Part shown: piece after piece, positions 63,277 to 64,000 of the stretch | How the letters are laid out: each line of letters opens with the position of its first letter | Position numbering within the stretch: the stretch's first letter is position 1 | Origin: Couchioplanes caeruleus | GTDB taxonomy: Bacteria; Actinomycetota; Actinomycetes; Mycobacteriales; Micromonosporaceae | DNA length: 64,000 bases | Assembly: GCF_023499255.1 (NCBI RefSeq) | Contig: NZ_CP092183.1 | Location: 937,501 to 1,001,500 of the forward strand | Reading direction: 5' to 3' | Made by a program: the position numbers and the translations under genes | Notes under the pieces: model-generated | Seen by the model: the letters and a program-made list of their open reading frames with translations, nothing else | Told to the model about the DNA's origin: nothing | Databases searched by the model: none

Positions 63277-64000
63277 ATGTCACTGCCCCCTACCTCCCAC
63301 GCCCGCCTACTCAGCTGGGTCGAGGAGGTCGCCGCCCTCACCACCCCGGACCGGGTCGTGTGGTGCGACGGCTCCGACGAGGAATGGACCAGGCTCACCG
63401 ACGCGCTCGTCGAGGCCGGGTCGCTCGTCCGCCTGGACACCGGGCGCAGGCCCAACTCGTTCTGGGCGCGTACCGATCCCGGGGATGTCGCCCGGGTCGA
63501 GGAACGCACCTTCATCTGCTCCGTCGATCCCGCCGACGCCGGGCCCACCAACAACTGGACGGCGCCGGCCGAGATGAAGGCGACGATGACGGAGCTGTAC
63601 CGCGGCTGCATGCGCGGACGCACCATGTACGTCGTCCCGTTCTGCATGGGCCCGCTCGACTCGCCCCACCCGATGTTCGGCGTGGAGCTCACCGACAGCG
63701 CGTACGTCGTGGCCTCCATGCGGATCATGACCCGGATGGGCACCCGGGTCCTCGATGCGATGGGCGCTGACGCCGACTTCGTGCCCGCGCTGCACTCGGT
63801 CGGCGCGCCGCTCGAGCCGGGGCAGGCGGACGTCGCGTGGCCGTGCAACGAGACGAAGTACATCTCGCACTTCCCGGAGACCCGGGAGATCTGGTCCTAC
63901 GGCTCCGGGTACGGCGGCAACTCGCTGCTCGGCAAGAAGTGCTACGCCCTGCGGATCGCCAGCGTGGCGGCCCGCGACGAGGGCTGGCTCGCCGAGCACA
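63277..64000 (+). CDS. pckG: phosphoenolpyruvate carboxykinase (GTP), N-terminal part, truncated by window end
   Basis: The first 241 residues of GTP-dependent PEPCK, which converts oxaloacetate and GTP to PEP for gluconeogenesis. Seen are [73 protein letters not shown], and the substrate loop [23 protein letters not shown] 63277 is preceded by a GAAGGG-type site. The gene continues beyond base 64000. Confidence 0.95.
   Translation, partial: MSLPPTSHARLLSWVEEVAALTTPDRVVWCDGSDEEWTRLTDALVEAGSLVRLDTGRRPNSFWARTDPGDVARVEERTFICSVDPADAGPTNNWTAPAEMKATMTELYRGCMRGRTMYVVPFCMGPLDSPHPMFGVELTDSAYVVASMRIMTRMGTRVLDAMGADADFVPALHSVGAPLEPGQADVAWPCNETKYISHFPETREIWSYGSGYGGNSLLGKKCYALRIASVAARDEGWLAEH

Overview
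The window is very GC-rich and densely coded. It uses many GTG starts and many short ATGA-type overlaps, and third codon positions are almost always G or C. A conservon operon (kinase, roadblock, DUF742, GTPase), a mycosin-type protease, acyl-CoA carboxylase epsilon, SCO6745-like and GPP34 proteins, large PASTA-less Ser/Thr kinases and a GTP-type PEP carboxykinase all point to a filamentous actinobacterium. Micromonosporaceae (Actinoplanes/Micromonospora-like) is my best guess by family recall. No rRNA, tRNA, IS element, prophage or CRISPR array was found.

Layout. 1-6.1 kb: the 3' end of adenosine deaminase, then a complete conservon operon closed by a strong hairpin terminator. 6.1-8.2 kb: a secreted CBM2-FN3 protein between two repeat-filled gaps. 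8.2-16.2 kb: a leftward block (DeoC, aldehyde dehydrogenase, a degenerate aldehyde dehydrogenase, an acidic protein, and a 775-residue protein whose C-terminus matches that of the conservon kinase), divergent from upp and followed by a Nudix hydrolase. 16.2-21.4 kb: cell-surface glycopolymer genes (GT2-GlyphosTransf fusion, GT-D enzyme) and a GOLPH3/GPP34 protein. 21.4-25.0 kb: phospho-sugar mutase and a Ser/Thr kinase. 25.2-36.3 kb: housekeeping genes (acyl-CoA mutase large subunit, M20 amidohydrolase, DUF4349 lipoprotein, MBL hydrolase, GNAT, gamma-glutamylcyclotransferase-like, LpdA-like flavoprotein, DedA). 36.6-39.9 kb: ATP-grasp / alpha-E / transglutaminase operon. 40.0-60.4 kb: a biotin-carboxylase neighbourhood (alpha subunit, maf, epsilon, beta, birA) into which a PadR-ABC exporter, a type VII secretion mini-cassette, a giant Ser/Thr kinase, an M50-like membrane protease pair and a 900-residue repeat protein are interleaved. 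60.4-64 kb: PH-domain protein, two GtrA proteins, an ECF sigma factor fused to a zinc-finger domain, and the start of pckG.

How the genes fit together. Adenosine deaminase, UPRT, DeoC, aldehyde dehydrogenase and the PGM2-like mutase can form a (deoxy)nucleoside salvage route ending in glyceraldehyde-3-phosphate and acetate. The carboxylase alpha, beta and epsilon subunits, biotin ligase and acyl-CoA mutase fit propionyl-CoA/methylmalonyl-CoA metabolism. Two Ser/Thr kinases share the same kind of extracytoplasmic domain, and two proteins share a conservon-type C-terminal module.

A recurrent sequence rule runs through the window. About twenty genes on both strands have a TANNNT -10 box ending 6-8 nt before the start codon, with no Shine-Dalgarno sequence, which indicates leaderless transcripts. 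I used it to choose many starts. Several intergenic gaps hold GC-rich degenerate tandem repeats of 25-58 bp with no unique spacers.
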